Positions 13,801 to 27,938 of a stretch of 64,000 bases of DNA are shown one piece after another. Origin of the DNA: Epiperipatus broadwayi. Its lineage: Eukaryota > Onychophora > Udeonychophora > Euonychophora > Peripatidae. Under the pieces are notes generated by a model. The model was not told where the DNA came from. It did no database searches and saw only the letters and a list, made by a program, of their open reading frames with translations. Position 1 is the first letter of the stretch. Each line of letters opens with the position of its first letter. The stretch spans positions 2,584,412 to 2,648,411 of the forward strand of contig JAQFVV010006335.1 in NCBI GenBank assembly GCA_028023455.1, given 5' to 3'. The position numbers and the translations under genes were made by a program.

Positions 13801-16800
13801 TACACCTAACTTATTTTAATAATTATAATACTAATCTTAGAGTATAACTTAATCTTATCTATTTCTGATATATCATCAATCATTAAATAAATAATCATAT
13901 GTATATCTTTTATTTTCATATAGCATCTTAATTTTGGAATAGATCAAAATTTTATAATTCATTAATCTGTGGCAATAAATAATATTGTATTCTCATATTA
14001 TGCATTATAATTACTCTATGACCATTGTAATATGATGTAATAATGTCAATCAATTCTCATAAATAATAATCAGGAAAATATTGGATTTATTTCTAAAAAT
14101 AATATTAATAAATTCACATTGTGCAAATATTATGTTTGTTCAAATTATCTGTTGTCAAATGCTGTGGTGCAAAATAATGAACTCGACACACTTTTAAAAA
14201 CAAATTAAACAAATTTATTTACATTAACTTTGATTAAGAATCTATTTACAATATTTACAGTTCAAAATTAGAAAAACAAAGGAAAATAAAATATATAAAA
14301 ATATTAATACAAGATGTTTACACTGTTATTAACTTATACTCTTAATAAATAATTGATACATTCTTTTAAAATGCTGTACTAATAACATTGAAGTATGTTT
14401 TCGAACCTACACTTTAAATACATATCAGTATGCTTCAATTATTACAAATAAATTTATGTAAATACTGTTTATGTAGCATATGTAAACAATTAAACTTTAA
14501 TAATTAAATCGCTACATCAATTAAGTATTATTATTATTCATTTCATCATGTATTAGCATGTGTTCATTTTATTATTAGTACTACTTTAATATCATAATAT
14601 AGAAATCAATGTACCCTTATAATGTAATAACAAAGAATTGATTATAATTTTATATTTCACTTATTGCAATTCATGCTACATGTTTTGTTAAATATGCATT
14701 ACATATATGTACTGTTAAAATAATAATATTTAAATTATTCATCAATTTCAAATTCATAAAGCACTATATTAGATAAATTCTATGATTCTTTTTTTATGTA
14801 AAATTATTACTTTACTTTATGTGTTATTCTACTCCTTCTTAATAACTTTCTATCTACAAAAAACATCCTCCAAAACTTAGTTAAACTTTCCGGAAAATAA
14901 TCACTAACTTTAAATAAATATTAATTATCCAAAACTATTTATACTTCGTCATCTATTTTCGGTAAATCTTTAATCCAACATAAACTTCTACATAAAACTT
15001 AACTTAATTTATCCAATAAAATAAAAATAAAATATAGACTTTGAGATCTCTTCCTAACTTGAAATAAAATAATTACTTGTATGAATAATAAATATAATTC
15101 TAATACTCCAACATAATAATAATAAAAATAAAAATCAAAATTTATTTACGAAAGAATCATATAATTATTTCTAAGCTTCTTATGTAATGTTGCATCGTAT
15201 TTATATCATAAATTCAAATTATGCATATTTAAATAAAACTGTCACTGCCAATATAATGTGTGTGTATTTTTAAAATAATCATACATTCATTCAAAACAAC
15301 ACAATATTTGGTTGATCTAAAGAAAACATATTAATACATCAAAATTATTATTATTATACAATTTTTACCATCAATAATGATTTAATGTACAGTCCATCTT
15401 CCAATAATCTTCGGAATTACAGCTTCATAAAATAATTCACATTTATACTCACGATCATTCTTAAAATATTCTGTGCTATATTAATTATAAAATAAACTTA
15501 TGCAATTAATCATTATATTATTTTTTAGTTATTATTTTAAGAAAATGTACCTATCTTATTTTAATAGATTAATAATATTTAAATTTTATGTTAGATAAAT
15601 AAAACAAAATTCATATTACGTAACTCCAGCGATGTTTCCTTTTCACCATAAAGTTTTTTAATCCTAGGCACATATTCACTAGCACACCATTTCCTGTTTC
15701 CGGTCCATCACGTGTTTTTTAAAAGTTTATGAAAAACGAAAACGTTCTTTTAAAACCAAAATAAAAGTTAATCAGTTCTTTTATAAAAAATATAATAAAA
15801 TTAAAATAGTTTATCTGATCCGGATGCAGTTCTTTAAAGAATATTATTTAAAAGTTATTATTCTTGAATTAGTTTATAATTTATGAAAAATTATCATTTA
15901 ATTATTTTAAATTAACTGGAACGTCCATGTATTACTTGCGCATTTTTTAAGAAAATATCCAGGTAAGAATAAGTTTCTTCATCCAAACAACCAGCGTTTA
16001 GATTATTTCAATATAATAATTTTTTATTATCTTAAGACTTTTAGCTAATTATATTTTCAATTTATTTGCCTTTCAAAATTGTCAATATTCAGTCTTTTAA
16101 ACATAAAGACTTAGCAAGGCAAGTATTTATAAAAACTACTTTTATTTTTAATATCTTTCCTTAAGATATATTTAAATTTATATCTTACAAAATACTTTCT
16201 TTATAAAGAAGTATTTTATTCTTTAAAGTATTTAATTTTCTAATAGTCAATAGCAATTAGCTTTTAAAATTATATACTGTCCAAAATATTACTTTTCTCC
16301 ATCTCGTAATTATCCGAACTAATCCAGCGTTTGTCATACTTTTAGTATAAAGTTTCCGATATATTTTCACTATATATGATGTTCCCATGACTATTTGCTT
16401 GTAAATTGAGCTTAATATAGAGACGATCGATAGGGAAAATTAAATTAACACTGCATGTCTACCATTTAAAACTTTTATAACTTATTTACAAGACACTCTT
16501 ATAATTTTGAAAAATGATTTTAAAAGCGTCTACAAAATTTACGTAGCTATTTTAATAACACAATTAACTTGAAAAATTAATCACAGAGTCCTCTCCTAAC
16601 AATTGACCTGAACTTTTATACCGGAAGAAATTTCCCATTTGATTGGTACATTTAAACAATCAATTTGCTGGCTTATTTACATATTTACCAACAACACAAA
16701 ATTAAAAATAAATAATGACTTATTTAATATTTAATATTTATTACATTATTAAATTTTTAAAATAATCCTTATCGTTTATTTAAATTTATTAAACACTTTT

Positions 16801-17575
16801 AAAATATACTCTTACTTGATTTTAATTTTAACTTTTATAAAATTATTTAAAATAAACTAAGTCTTTTTTTATACGTTATATTTTTAAAACAATATTTTAA
16901 AATCAGATTTAATATTTTACATTGAATATCTTTATTTTTATCTCGTGATAACTCACGTATTATTTATAAATTTTACAACATGATTTTTAAAATAGTTTTG
17001 CAACTTTGCTAAATAACTTCCAAGCATGTTTGTGTATATTTAACTAACATCTGTTTCTTCAACACAAGAAACGCTTGTTATAATCTAAAAATAAACTAAC
17101 AATTGCATTTTTTTAAAATAAATATTTTTTAAATAAACAAGATATTATAATAGATTTTAAAATAATTATCCAATATTATTAAAATCAAATATTAATCTTT
17201 TATTTAAGTACTTACAATAACTAAAATATTTATATTCTTTTATAATATTATTTTATCAACAATAAACATATGTATTTAATTTTAACTTGTTTTTTAAACA
17301 CTTTTAGTTTTAAATACCTACTTATTAAATATATTAATGCAGTATTGATTATGGCCATTTTTTCCAACTATATATTATAATCATCATCATTTAAAATGTC
17401 TCTCTCAATATCAGCACAATTTTACATATCAAATACTCATAGATTGCTTTACTTAAACCCTTTGAAATATTACCATAAGAAAAATTAACATCACATATTC
17501 AAATATAGCTTAAATTTAAAATTTTTAATAGATTAGCACAAAAATTAACTGGTGACCCATACAAAAGGGCACAAT
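13801..17575. other. AT-rich non-coding DNA, possible LTR remnant
   Basis: No ORFs of note. At about 16605-16660 the minus strand reads CCAATCAAATGGG, then GGTATAAAAG about 20 bases later, a CCAAT-plus-TATA pair like that of an LTR promoter. Together with the dispersed repeat at 13.3 kb this may be one old LTR, but no partner LTR or PBS is seen. Confidence 0.35.
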
Positions 17576-17593
17576 ATATATATATATATATAA
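17576..17593. repeat. (TA)n tail of the RTE LINE
   Basis: A short TA tract at the 3' end of the minus-strand RTE element. RTE elements commonly end in short tandem repeats. Confidence 0.7.
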
Positions 17594-19860
17594 TCAACCA
17601 TTATCAATCCACTGCAAGATAAAGGTCTCTCCATGTTCAATCCATCTTCTCTGATCTTTAGCTTGTCATCTCCACATCACCCAAGCAACCTTTCTTATTT
17701 TATCTATCGATCTCCCATGTCATCTTTTTCTGGGTTTTTTATAATCTCTTGGAGTCCACTTTAAGATTTCAATTGTCTATCTATTATCATCTCTTCTAGC
17801 AATATGTCCATCCCAACTCCACTTCAATCTTTCATTTTTTTAATGAGGTCAATAGTACCTGTTTGTTCTCTTAATCATATATTGCATTTTCGATCTCTTC
17901 TTGTTACTCCAAAAATGCATTTCTCCATACTTCTCTCAGTGGTCTGAAGTCTCTGTATTACTCATCTGTTAAGTGGCCAAGTCTCAGATCCATAAGGAAA
18001 AACTGATAAAATACATTTATTAAAAACTTTTTTCAAACACATAGGCATATTACCTTTTAGTATCAAGTTATTTCTACCAAAAGCACTCCAATGAAGTTTA
18101 ATTCTATGATTAATTTTATCCATTACATTTTGCTCTGTAGAAATAATGTGCCCAAGGTATTTGTAACTGTTAACTTCTTCTAACTCATCATAATCAATCT
18201 TTATTTTCATATTTTGAGAAAGTACTGTAAACATTACTTTATTATATTTTTATATTTAGTCCTACTTTCCTACTTACATCTAATAACTTTTGCAACATTT
18301 CCTGCATCTCTAAATCATTATTTGCGAAACACAACTACATTATCTGCAAAATCTTAAATGACTTAAATAATCTCCATTTAATTTCACTCTTTTATCTTTT
18401 CATTTTAATCCACTAAATACCTCTTGCAGCACTCCTGTAAAAGTTTTGGAGATATGGAGACACACTGTTTTACACCCTTCTCAGTGTTGACTTTCCTAGA
18501 ATCATTATGTAATCTAATTCTTGATGTTGCATTTTTATAAATATTATTTCAAATATGACAATATCTTGGATCTATACATTGATGATCCAATGCTTTAATC
18601 ACTGAAGAAATGTTTATAGAATCAAATGCCTTTTCATAATCTATAAATCCAAAGCATAATGACAACTCATATTCATTTGTACTTTCTATAACTTCTCTAA
18701 ATATCTGAATATGATCTACTGTACTAAACCCACTTCTAAATCCAACACGTTCTTTTGGTTGGTGGAAATCCAATGTTCTCTGTAGATGAGTTGCAATTAT
18801 CTTAGTAAAAATTTTATATAAAACTGATAAAAAGCTGTTAGGTCTCTAATTTTTCATATCTACTTTATCACCTTTTTTAAATATTAATATTAATACTGCA
18901 TTTTTCCAATCATCTGGTACATCTTTATCATTTAGGCATTTGGTATATAACTTTGCTAAAAAAATTATATTTCTCCAGCTGATTCTTATAATATATCAAT
19001 CTAAATCTAAAATCTATCCTTTCTTCACACATTTAATTGTATGTCTCATTTCTTCACTTAAAATTCTGGGCAATTCAGAAGATGTAATAGATATAGAAGA
19101 TACGTTTTTTTTTTTATTACTATATAATTCTTGATAAAAGTCTTCTATCCATTTCAGGATGTCAACTCTCTTTTTAGTAATAATTACATCTTCTTTTTTT
19201 CTTATTGCATATATAAATTTCATACCAATACAAAAATGTTGTTTTACACTCTTGAGACTTTTATTTTCTTCTACAGCCTTCATTATTAATTTACAGTTAG
19301 ACTTTCTTATATTATATTTATCTCTTTTCCACACAATTTTACAAAATTCTAGATATTCAATCCTTTTTAAGGCATCATTTTTGTATATTTTCATATTCTT
19401 TCATTTCTTCATAAATTGTCAAGTTTCAGTAGATATTTTATTCATCAATTTCTGCTTTGTTCTACCAGCTATCTTTGCTGCAGTTTTTAAAAATATATCA
19501 GTTATTTTTCGATTAATTTTATTTAAATCTGAATCTTTTTCTAAATCTATTAATACTTAAAACCGATTTGTAAGTTCTAATTTAAATTTATTAGAATATT
19601 TCTGATGATTAGGAATATCAACTATAAATATTGTTTTTCTTAATAATTTTTGTCTCTCTAGTTTTCCATTAACATGTATCTTACATCTTATAAATGGATG
19701 ATCACTTCCTGTGTTAAATTTATTAAGAACATTACAATATTGAAATACGTAATTTCTGTTAGTCAAAATATAATCCAATTTTGCTGTACCTTCGTTTGGA
19801 TGCTTCCATGTCCATTTCCTTTTAACTAAATCTAATTTATTTTAACTAAACAAACTTGTT
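17594..19860 (-). pseudogene. Decayed RTE-type LINE (endonuclease end plus reverse transcriptase)
   Basis: Minus-strand pieces appear in RTE order. The end of the endonuclease is at 19830-19690 (RKWTWKHPNEGTAK, LDYILTNR, NKFNTGSDHPFIRC). A linker lies at 19394-19014. The RT palm is at 18773-18549 (GFRSGFSTVDHI and motif A CFGFIDYEKAFDSI). Motif C, FADNVVVF, near 18340 is a mutated FADD. The C-terminal block is at 18234-17962 (VNSYKYLGHIIS, FNKCILSVFPYGSETWPL). These phrases are hallmarks of the RTE/BovB clade. The endonuclease N-terminus is missing, and frameshifts, stops and the D-to-N change in the catalytic pair make it inactive. Confidence 0.9.
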
Positions 19861-21856
19861 TAAAAGTTATGCTATAAAAATAAAATTATTTTAATTAATT
19901 AAGTGACGTAGAATTTTTAAAAAAATGACAAAAGTAATTTATTATATCACAACAGTAAGGTAAATATTTTTGTTCGAATATTTTCCAAATGATTTAAAAT
20001 TTTAATTTAATATACTTTTTAAAGATCAAGTTAACCACTAATTGCTAGGCAAGAAAACAACTTTTTTTATCTAAGGAATTTTGTAAACATGGGTGATTAA
20101 AAATAATTACGGACTTGTTTTAGTTATATTAAAAAATATGTTTTACATACACAATAGTCAGCTTCAGAAATAAATTTTACCTTTGGTCTTTGCTTGGTAT
20201 ATCTTCACTCCATCTATAAAAAAACATATTATAAACAATTTAATAACTAAAGAAAAATCCTTAAGAAGTTTATCTAGGAAAATGTTTAAATACAGCAGAT
20301 GGGGAAACGATTTTATACCCAGCCACTGCATTCTTATCACCCAATAACTATCCCGTAATTTACAATCTATACTTTAAATATACTAAATGATTTCCAGAAT
20401 ATTGTTACTTTAAATCTTGCAGTGCTTTATAAGCTTAGAAAATTAAACATTTAAATAAATTTTACCTGGTGTGATTTAATAAAATAATGCTCCAAATATA
20501 AATACCAGTGTATTGACAGATAATTGGATTTGAAATTTCTAGATTGTAGTAATCCACAAAAGCCCGAGTCTTACACAAAATCTTATCCTAAAAACAACAA
20601 TCTTTTATTATCAAATATAAATCAATACAATAATATTTACATTATTTATATAATTCCTATGGCTTTCGCTGGTTCTTCAACATATGATAAAAAAATATTC
20701 CTTAAATAAACTGCTAATTTTGTTATGTTTTAGAATACATTCTTATTTATTTCTTACTTACTAGGGGATCACAATTGCCGTGGAGTACTAATAATAAAAC
20801 TGATATAGAAGGATAATATTTACCTTCATTTTTTAAATTAAGATATAGTGAATATTAAATTTCTCCCTAATTCTTAATGCTTTCAATTATTGATTTATTT
20901 TCTAATTATTCCTATTAATTCTAAAGATAATTCTTCCGATAATAAAATTTAATAATTTTCCATTAATTATCTTAACCTAATATGTCTTCCACTTATGGTT
21001 TACAATGAAGATATTTTAAGTATTTCTTACCTATACACAATCAAGTTACCTTTCAAGTATTAAGGAATTAATACATAGCTTAATTATTATCATGCCTGCG
21101 TACAATCTATATCAATGTCCTTATGACAATAATACTTCAGTGATCTTACCATTCCAGCAAAGTTCTCAAGTGGCTGTGAATAAACTTTCTAGATAATTTT
21201 ATGTATGCACCACATATTATATTCTTAGGTCTTATTTAACTCTAAGTTTAATGTTTGACTTCATTATTATTCTTGACTCTTATTAATTTATTAAAACATT
21301 TAAATAAAGAAATGTTTCAATATAATAATCACATATATACTATCCACACTCATCCTGATATCAAATCAATTTTACAACCATGTAACCAACATTTAAATCT
21401 AATACTTTATTGTATCTGAAATTTATAAACTATAAAGAATGTCAACATTAATACGAGGGTAGGCAGTGACCCATATAAGAGAAGATACCTTTTAACTAAG
21501 ATTGAGGTATGCTAGGATTTATCACTAGTCTAAGAGGAAGTCATGGGAATACCAAACACCATCTGGCCATCAAAAAAAAGTCATCTTATGGTATAGAAAA
21601 TAACCAAGTGGAAAACTTCTCCACTGCATTGAAATGCTTTATAAAAATGGAATCAATATCTTAGTGAGTGAGCTAAACTATGGCTACACTAGCTTGGTGG
21701 GGATTCTTTGTCCATTCATATATAAAAGGGACTAACACCAATTTGTACAAGTAAAAATTTCACATATACACTCCTCTCACAAAATAGTATAATTAAACAT
21801 TAGCTAACAATTTTTTCAAGCCTTAATTAGCTTATATCTAACTCACTTTACCTTTA
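19861..21856. other. AT-rich non-coding DNA
   Basis: No recognisable element. Small ORFs here have no family signature. Confidence 0.5.
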
Positions 21857-22634
<778 letters not shown>

Positions 22635-23311
22635 CAGTATTGCACAACCTTTTTAAACTTGTGACCTCCATAATCAGACTGAAATTTTGTGCAACACATT
22701 ATAGGTTGTTATTAACCTATTATAAGCATCACCTTCTTATTTCTTTTGTAACCATAACTCTTTTTTTCTAGCCACTATCTTTATCATTCACTGAAACTTT
22801 GTTTTTTATTAACTCTTTACCTATTAAAATTTTAATATAATCATTCACATAAAAATGAGAAACAGGGGTTTAAGAAATTTCATTGTAAACTTTGTAGCAA
22901 AAATATAGATAAGTGTATAATAGTACTTGGTTATTAGTAGATCTGTTGATTTGTAGTAATTACAACTTTTTAGCCTGTTTTAGTAAATCATAGTATAGAA
23001 AGATACTAGCATAAAGAATAACATTCTGAAAGTGAAAAAAAAAAGCGACAGCAGTATCAGAGATGTGTTTTTATGATAACTGTTTATACAAAGCAGATTA
23101 GAATGTAAAGAAGGGGGTATTTACACACAAAAATGATCAAATTCACTATAATAAGTTGAACAGTTTTCATGTATTTTTAATAGTGTTTAGATTTTTGTCT
23201 ATACACTTGAATATTTATTGTCCAACATGTGAGAATTTCTTAAAATTTTCATGACCCCTAACAATTCTTCTGCAATCCTTTAAGGGATTGCGACCCACAA
23301 GTTGCACACTG
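22635..23311. mobile_element. hAT-like non-autonomous transposon remnant
   Basis: The left end begins CAGTATTGCACAACC and the right end, reverse complemented, begins CAGTGTGCAACTTGTGGGTC. CAG-starting termini of this style, followed by a GTCGC-type block and its inverted partner (CCTTTAAGGGATTGCGACCC), are typical of hAT-superfamily elements. The 677 bp between them holds no transposase. I could not find a clean 8 bp target duplication, so this is either old or a misassignment. Confidence 0.45.
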
Positions 23312-24108
23312 CTATTTTAACTAATTAATATTTTATAGTTCAGTATATGCTATAGAAAACACACACATATACATATAAATATTAATTTTAACTAATATAA
23401 CAGCAAAATTGCATACTTTCAGTGTTCTAGATGTTTGTAGAAATATTTGAACTACCTGTGGTTTTATTATAAATATAACCTTTTTTTAAAAAAAATCAGC
23501 TTTTATCTTTTTTTTAAGTAGCAGTATGTTACTCCCAGATCTAAGCATCCATCACTTATAAAAATGCAAAAAATATCTAATCTATAGCATAGTTTGATAT
23601 CCAACTCATTTTAATGTAAAATAATTAAAAACTCTCGTATAAGATTTTTTTATCGTAGATTTACGTTTAATTACAAACACTTAAAATAATTTTGATATAA
23701 AATTTTCAAGTAATTTTATTCGAAGAAATAATAAATAATATCTCAATATATTTTATTTTTTCTATACATTAAAATAAACTAACCAATAAATGAATAAAAT
23801 TATTATTACTAAGTGTTTTCCTACAGTTTATTTGCATTTCTCATTTTATCTCAAGAAAATTTACTTCCAGTAAGCACGAAGAAATAAGCTTAGTGTTAAA
23901 AGTCTTGTTTCATTTCAGATGAAATTGAACGAAATTGTAGTTGCAACCTCCGTTACAAGGTGAATATCAATTTAGACTTAATTTTGACAGACTACAAATG
24001 TTACCTTGATCATGTTAAGTACAAAAGTCAGTTAAAGTTATAAGTGTGTTGCCTATAAATTAATTCATGTTTTTTTCTCAATTTAATCTAAAAGTTTATC
24101 ATATTGTG
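23312..24108. other. AT-rich non-coding DNA
   Basis: Nothing recognisable. Confidence 0.5.
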
Positions 24109-24560
<452 letters not shown>

Positions 24561-24707
24561 TATGTGTATGACTAAAATATTTATTCATCATATTTATAAA
24601 ACATTTTTATGTATTACAAACATCTTTATATTATTATAAATATGATATCAAAAATACACAGACTTTTCATAACACACTTTTTAGAATGCACGCACTATAA
24701 TAATACT

Positions 24708-24816
24708 TAAACAGAGCAAAACTCTCCATACAGTATTGCCACCTGTGCTAAACAGTAATCAATAAATGCCAGAAGGCACAGGTGGCAATACTGTATGGAG
24801 AGTTTTGCTCTGTTTA
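24708..24816. mobile_element. Hairpin MITE: 41 bp perfect inverted arms
   Basis: The arms 24708-24748 and 24776-24816 are perfect reverse complements around a 27-base loop. The ends read TA-AACAGAGC and GCTCTGTT-TA, consistent with a TA target duplication. The terminal sequence (ACTCTCCATACAGTATTGCC) matches the TIR of the 10.75 kb element. It is probably a minimal derivative of that family. Confidence 0.75.
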
Positions 24817-25275
24817 TCAACAATTAATGTGCTAGTATAGAAAATGTGATCATGTGATGCTTAATGGTTATAATAATACTAGTAATAATTTAGACTTAGT
24901 TGTTCTATGAATAAGATTTTATATTCTTAGAACCTTTACTAAATAGCCAAAGTTTATTTAAGTGTTTATAATTGTTATAAACTGATTTGATTAATATTTT
25001 TTAAAGGTCATCTCTAAGTGTTAAATTTTCATGTATTTACTATTACAGCTTGGTGGGTGGAAGAAAATGGACTGTTTTTAATTTGATAAATTATCATTGA
25101 TAAAAAATAAGGTATTATTTACAAGTTATACTAAAATTACTCTATAGGGATCTTGCTTGTGAGTAATTACTAACATATGTGAATGCATTGTAAATAACAA
25201 TATATATTATCTGCACAAAATATTTATTAGTGTTTGTTTAATTGCATGATTATTAAATTATTACTATATATATAT
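24817..25275. other. AT-rich non-coding DNA
   Basis: Nothing recognisable up to the (TA)n tract that forms the LTR element's target. Confidence 0.5.
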
Positions 25276-27339
25276 TATAACGATCGAAATAGAAGTGAAG
25301 ATCGAATCTAACCACAAAAACAATATCTGCAACTACCAGGGCGCCATCTAGGCATTTGAGCCTAGAAAAATTTATAAAGTAGGCAGATACGCGCAGTTAA
25401 GATTCCACTTTATTTAAATATTCCGATCGTTAGCCCAAGTCACTAGCTCAGTGGAGTAGCAGAGATAATAAAAATCTATATCTTAATTTATATCTTAAAT
25501 ATCAATAAATAAAAGCCACTGCCAGAAATTAACACATAAAAATATTTATTTACGCACATATAAAATAACATTTAAATTTTGAAGAATAAATTCAACATTT
25601 TAGATTTTTATATTAACTTTTAATTTTACATTTAACTAAGTTTCAATGAGTTTAATATTTTATTTAGATAGTCAAGTATGAATAGACTACATAGATCTGC
25701 ATTTGAAAAGAAAATATTCTTCCCTGATTTAACCTTAGGCAACAAATTTCGCAACCAAACTGGTGCCAATCCATCTGATACATTCATGTATTCAATGTAG
25801 CATGATACGACAACACAAAATACTATACTGTCAGGAATGTACATCTGAACAATAAGTAGAAATAGAGAAGACATTGACTCTCCACCAACAGGAATGTTAC
25901 ATCTGTTGGCAAGTAGAACAATAAACAAAAAACTCCATAGGAATGGACTGCGGTCTTCTGCCGACTTACAAACCCATCCATAGGCAAACAGAGGGTGTGT
26001 GGCATATATCTATAATCCTGCCTGTAGCAGACCTTATACTACATCTACAATTACACAAATATATCCAATCCATTGAACCAATTCAACTACGAAATGCATA
26101 ATCTAAGATTACCCTCCCTTAATATAACTTTACAAAACTTTATAGCCATTCACGCCCGACTTAAATTTAACATTTAAATACATTCGCACAGATTATTTTT
26201 ATAAATTTGCTTTTAAAATTTTGAGTATAGAATGGCTGCACAGATTCCACGGTCAAAAACATCCAAATTAAACACAATCGATCAAAATACAAAATCATCG
26301 ATCACATCAATTGCAAAGGGAATACACAAGGCTCCGTGGCATTTATCGTAAGATGCCCGCATTAACCTCGTTGACTTATATATTCTAATCAAATGTGAAA
26401 ACTTCAACATAATCAACCGCTAACGAACCTATGCAACGTCTATACCCAACCTAAATTTCATCATTTAAAATTTAAACAATAAACAATTTATACAATAAGA
26501 AAGAAAAAAAATGGAAATGATTTTTATCAATCGGAAAACATATAAAATTAAACATTATTAATTTGATTTAAAAACTTACAAAAGTCAGATAAGAGTCCGT
26601 TTTAACATTTAAGTTGACTTGTTTATCAATTTATAAAACTTGATGAAAGTTCTTAATTGATTTTAATAATTGTTCATTTCATATAGCTTATGGTAGAAGA
26701 GTCCAGGTTCCTGTTTTTAATTCCCGCGACACCTCCATTGGAAGATAATGTTCTGGAGATGGCAATAGCTGGTTCAAAATGTCACAGTCTTTTCCTTTTT
26801 CTTTTTTAAATAGAGAGTGTGGTATGTGTGTCCTACCACAACTCTCAAACACACAACACTGGAACTCAATATTTCTCTTTTTATAGTAAATCTCCAGATT
26901 GAATGAACAAAGACGTCACTAATCCAAATTTTCGTTCGGGTCCGGGCTGAGGCTTGGTGCTTCCATTGTTCAAGCTAAAATCTCTTTATTCTCTTATCTA
27001 ATTTACTCTGTGACTTTTTAATTAGACAGCTATTGGATAATTAATAAACAATCATTTCCATTTACAGATTACAGGAATTAATTAACCTGTTTTTATTTTT
27101 ACTTACGTTATTTTTTTGTAAAACTATTTTTATATTTAAATCTTTTTTTATAAAAAAAAATACATTCAAATACCTTTTTTTATTTATTAAAAAAAAATAT
27201 TTTTAAAGTTTAGCATCTGTGCAAATGTATATACGTTTAACAAACATTTTAATTTTAGCGTTTAGTTTTTTACTTTTATTTGTGAACTTTTAAGTTTTTA
27301 TTTTAAATTAATGTAATGACATATTTATATATCGTTACA
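25276..27339 (-). repeat. 3' LTR (on the minus strand)
   Basis: A 2064 bp copy of the repeat at 27939-29998, with scattered substitutions and a few one-base length changes in A/T runs. It includes the TATA box near 26882. Confidence 0.8.
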
Positions 27340-27917
27340 TATCAGTAAACTTCCTCAAAAAAAAAAAACATTAAAAAAAAAAAAGAATTTACTTAGTGTT
27401 AGTAATTAAGTTACACAAATTGATTATATATGAAAATTTCAAAAGGACAAAACTTTTTTTTACAAGACAAAACAGTAATTACACACAAATATAATGATTA
27501 CAAAAAAAAAAGTTGACTGTTGATTCCCTATTACCAGCTAAATTTCTGCCCCCTCCCTTCCAAGTTTCATTTCTTCTACCTTTAACTATTACTTAGGCAA
27601 GTTGAACGATTAGATTTTAATTTAACAAGACTTTTTTAAAAAAAAAATGATTTAGATTTATTATTACGTTTTATTTATTAGTTTTTATTCCTCGAATTTA
27701 TCTCTACATATGCGTAATTTTTCTAACTGGCAGTACCTTTAAGACCAAAAATTCAAACTCTAACTCCACATCAATACAACAAATATATTTATACTAATTT
27801 CAGGAAAAATACTACGGGCATGATTCACTTTTAAAATTCTCAGGGCACTCGTGTTTATTAAAGATCGAAAATTTCATCATCATCAATTCCCCTTCTCAGG
27901 GTCAATCTCCGAGGTAA

Positions 27918-27936
27918 GGCCACACTTGGGACACCA
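27918..27936 (-). promoter_or_regulatory. Putative primer-binding site
   Basis: The minus strand reads TGGTGTCCCAAGTGTGGCC two bases after the LTR end. TGG would pair with a tRNA CCA tail. I cannot name the tRNA from sequence alone. Confidence 0.6.
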
Positions 27937-27938
27937 AT

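Noticed and set aside
25632-25928. 98-codon ORF repeated at 28295 as a conserved gene
   Set aside because: Its conservation is explained by the two copies being LTRs of one element; no motif or family is recognisable.
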